Below, in pieces: positions 60,907 through 64,000 of a stretch of 64,000 nt of DNA (its first letter is position 1; each line of letters starts with the position of its first letter). The stretch comes from Cepaea nemoralis. Its lineage: Eukaryota; Mollusca; Gastropoda; Stylommatophora; Helicidae. The stretch spans positions 124,001-188,000 of the forward strand of contig JACEFZ010014509.1 in the NCBI GenBank assembly GCA_014155875.1, read 5' to 3'. The position numbers were made by a program, and so were the translations under genes. The notes under the pieces were generated by a model, which saw only the letters and a list, made by a program, of their open reading frames with translations, was not told where the DNA came from and did not search any database.

Positions 60907-61667
60907 GGAAGGCAGGTCAGAAAGTTATGCACTGCAATAATTATCTCAGCTTATTATAAAGATAGACGCAATAAATCTGCACAAATTTTAGTTCTTGAAG
61001 GGTGTATACCAAATTTTACCTCTGTAAACCAATTTTTACTGCAACACAAAACCTTTGAATTTAGATATTAATGGCGTACATTATAAGCGGAGGACTGTTA
61101 TATGATCTTTGATCGCAGAGAAAGAAATGTGTTGACAATCACAAACATTTGTGTGCTGTGTATGGCACTTTTGCAGTGATAGAAACACAGCTAGTCACTG
61201 GGCACAGAGAATTATGGTTTCTGCAAGTGGAGGTGTAGAGCTGGCTGATAAACCGTGCTCTGGACGTCCTGCCACAGCCACCTGCTGGGGACCTTGTTAG
61301 AACATGCTGACAAGAGAGGCAATCGACAAAATGTGCTGGAATGTAGTGCCCATCCACCTTAAGTCCAGACATGGCACCATCTTTTTGGTCCCCTTAAGAA
61401 AGCTATCCGTGGGACAAAGTTTGAAAACAATGAGGGAGTGATTAATGCAGTGAAGAAATGGCTACGAGAACGGGACAAAATGTGGTACTGATCTGGGATA
61501 CATGCTCTTGTTTAAAGATGGCATAGAGCATTGAAGTTTAGGAGATTATGCTGAGAAGTAGAAATGTTTGCTGCACATGTGCATGAACATTCTGACTAAA
61601 TTTCATTTGTATGTTATTAACGGTTAAAGAGAATAATTGTGGTGCATAACTTTCTGCTCTACCCTCG
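60907..61667 (+). mobile_element. internally deleted mariner-like DNA transposon
   Basis: Terminal inverted repeats of about 40 bp: cagaaagttatgcac on the left (60918-60932) and its complement gtgcataactttctg on the right (61642-61656), with similarity extending both ways. Counting outward, the ends are at about 60907 and 61667. TA precedes the left end and AA follows the right, so the TA duplication is decayed. At 761 bp it is shorter than the usual 1.3 kb, in line with the deleted transposase inside. Confidence 0.8.
61178..61561 (+). pseudogene. mariner transposase remnant
   Basis: The N-terminal DNA-binding part is visible as SHWAQRIMVSASGGVELADK and then PCSGRPATA, matching the W..R...G...V.D.P.SGRP.T signature of mariner. 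The sequence then jumps to the C-terminal part: a SPDMAPS region where the usual third catalytic Asp and a H-L-F are lost by a small deletion, then PLKKAIRGTKFENNEGVINA, VKKWLRERDKMWY, GIHALV and RWHRALKF. Several stops interrupt the end. The central part with the first two catalytic Asp residues is deleted. Confidence 0.8.
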
Positions 61668-61955
61668 AAAGTACTCCTGGTCCTGGAGAGCATAAAGATG
61701 AGAACCAGATGGTACTACACAAGTCTGACACTGACCCACAATAATGACCCCACAACGCCCCATGAAAATGAATACATTACTGCTGTATTATTTTAATACT
61801 AGAAAATTGTCCCTGGAATTATCCATGACTTGTACAACCATTAGATTCAATGTTTTATGTACAAACAAAAAACAACACAGATAAATACATGTCATTACAA
61901 CTGGAATTAATGCACACAGAACACCCATAAGAAAGGCAGCACCAGAACACAGACA
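61668..61955. other. unique AT-rich sequence
   Basis: Nothing recognised. Confidence 0.4.
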
Positions 61956-62556
61956 AACCTATTTTGGCCAACAGTTCACAGGCAAACCAAATTTGGCTAG
62001 ACAACTACACAGGCAAACCAAATCTGCCAGACAAACCAAATCTAGCTAAAGTACACAGGCAAACCAAATCTGGCCAAACTACACAGGCAAACCAAATCTG
62101 GCCAAACTACACAGGCAAACCAAATCGGGCCAGACAAACCAAATCTGGCCAGAGAAACTACACAGATGTTTAAAAATCTAGCCTGACAAATCACACAAGC
62201 AAACTAAATCTGGCTTGACAAATTGCATTGGCAAACCAAATACAGCCCGACTTCCCACACTGGCAAACCAAATCTGGCCAAAGTACACTGGCAAACCAAA
62301 TCTGGCTGGACAAAGTAGTGGCAAACCAATTTGGTGAGACAAATATACTGGCAAAACCAAATCTGGCCGGACAAAGTACACTGGCAAACCAAAATCTGGC
62401 CGGACAAAGTACACTGGCAAACCAAATCCGGCCAAACAAAGTACATTGGCAAACCAAATTTGGCAAAACCAAATCTGGCCAAACAAAGTACATTGGCAAA
62501 CCAAATCTGGCCAAGCAAAGTACACTGGCAAACCAAATTTGGTCAGACAAAGTACA
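61956..62556. repeat. about 32-bp repeat
   Basis: About 18 copies of ggcaaaccaaatctggccag then acaaagtacact. The left copies (acaggcaaacc) and right copies (actggcaaacc) form two subtypes. Confidence 0.9.
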
Positions 62557-63034
62557 CAAAACATGAGAAGTCTCTGGGATCAAGCTGATGGTGCAGTTGT
62601 ACAGAATGTTGGCAACTATAGGAGGCCTCACGATGAAATAACCGAACCTAAGGCACAAGCCAAGAACAACTGCAGCCTGGAAGTCATCACACACACAGGT
62701 GATGGGCTCTCCATCCACACAATCACTCTTCAATCACCATCCCACACGACCACTGTCAGTCACCATCAACACAATCAGTCTGTCAGTCACCATTCACACA
62801 ATCTGTCAGTCATCATACACACAATCTGTCAGTCACCATCCACACAATCACCCCTGTCAATCACCTGGACAGATGACCACTACAGCATTACAACAATGAT
62901 GAAGGCCAGTGAAGTTATTCCTGATTTAGAACATCTTGGTAGCAAGTCAAATATTGTATCCACCTCACGAGATACAATCTTAATATGCCAAGCAATAAAT
63001 GTGCAATATCATGTTTGCGTCTTCACAATTCAAA
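62557..63034. other. mostly unique sequence with a short CA-rich repeat
   Basis: 62755-62860 has about four copies of cacacaatctgtcagtcacc. No gene recognised. Confidence 0.45.
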
Positions 63035-64000
63035 GTAACCATACACACATATGGTATTCAAGTCATTATAACACACCACACATGGCATTCAAGTCATATA
63101 ACCACACACACACACATGGCATTCAAGTCATATAACCACACACACACACACACATAGGCATTCAAAATCATATAACCACACACACACACACATGGCATTC
63201 AAGTCATATAACCACACACACACACACCACATATGGCATTCAAGTCATATAACCACACACGTGGCATTCAAGTCATATAACCACACACATATGGCATTCA
63301 ATCATTATACCACACAACATATGCATTCAAATCATATAACCACACACGTGGCATTTCAAGTCATATAACCACACACACACACACACATGGCATTCAAGTC
63401 ATATAACCACACACACACACATATGCATTCAAGTCATATAACCACACACACACACATATGGCATTCAAATCATATAACCACACACTTGGCATTCAAGTCA
63501 TATAACCACACAACATATGGCATTCAAGTCATATAACCACACACACACATGGCATTCAAGTTCATATAACCACACACGTGGCATTCAAGTCATATAACCA
63601 CACACACACACACACATGGCATTCAAGTCATATAACCACACACACACACATAGGCATTCAAGTCATATAACCACACACGTGGCATTCAAGTCATATAACC
63701 ACACACACACACACACATGGCATTCAAGTCATATAACCACACACACACACATATGGCATTCAAGTCATATAACCACACACGTGGCATTCAAGTCATATAA
63801 CCACACACACACACATATGGCATTCAAGTCATATAACCACACACGTGGCATTCAAGTCATATAACCACACACATATGGCATTCAAGTCATATAACCACAC
63901 ACACATATGGCATTCAAGTCATATAACCACACACACATATGGCATTCAAATCATATAACCACACACGTGGCATTCAAGTCATATAACCACACACACATAT
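63035..64000. repeat. (CA)n-containing minisatellite running off the right edge
   Basis: About 27 copies of ggcattcaagtcatataacc followed by a variable (CA)n of 3-11 steps and then tatggc, tggc or cgtggc. Unit length varies mostly through CA slippage. Confidence 0.92.

Noticed and set aside
62178..62733. - strand frames with W, F, C, L and P repeats
   Set aside because: They are translations of the 32-bp array.

Overview
This window is eukaryotic. It carries GT-AG introns, LTR and non-LTR retrotransposons, a mariner relic and very many minisatellites, with no bacterial-style operons or ribosome binding sites. I infer an invertebrate animal, probably a marine mollusc such as a gastropod. That inference rests on the protein resemblance and the transposon types, and the species is not proven.

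The only host gene I can support is the 3' part of a fatty acid desaturase of the FADS2-like front-end type on the + strand. Five exons (5012-5088, 22561-22658, 32504-32680, 36969-37094, 44946-45012) join in frame with consistent phases. They encode about 181 C-terminal residues, including the third histidine box QIEHH, which an intron splits between its two last histidines. The cytochrome b5 domain, the first two histidine boxes and the promoter are not visible and should lie to the left of the window.

The introns of this gene (17.5, 9.8, 4.3 and 7.9 kb) are almost wholly made of tandem repeats and transposons. Intron 1 holds a 38-bp array, then a 15-bp array that is split by a 10.2-kb LTR retrotransposon, then C-rich and CT/CA tracts. 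Intron 2 holds a TG-rich array of about 18-20 bp split by a 4.2-kb LINE, then a 3.6-kb array of 21-bp units running right up to the next splice acceptor. Intron 3 holds short arrays, a SINE-like copy and a 59-bp array. Intron 4 holds about 6.8 kb of 47-bp units and then 54-bp units that each carry a splice-donor-like motif.

Upstream of the first exon are a 47-bp array, a 41-bp array and a 5'-truncated LINE fragment. Downstream of the stop codon are further arrays of 56, 48, 50 (7.1 kb), 52, 33 and 29 bp (3.6 kb). These are followed by an internally deleted mariner-like element and two more arrays reaching the window edge.

The most distinctive element is the LTR retrotransposon at 8735-18957, on the - strand. 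It has 3.56-kb LTRs around only 3.1 kb of internal sequence, a 5-bp target duplication (AACAT) and a primer binding site matching the tRNA-Pro 3' end at 17 of 18 bases. Its gag resembles the SCAN-like gag of Gmr1-type Gypsy elements, and protease leads directly into the integrase zinc domain. The integrase core, reverse transcriptase and RNase H are missing, so it looks non-autonomous. Most of the long open frames in the window are artefacts of repeats whose units contain no stop codon.
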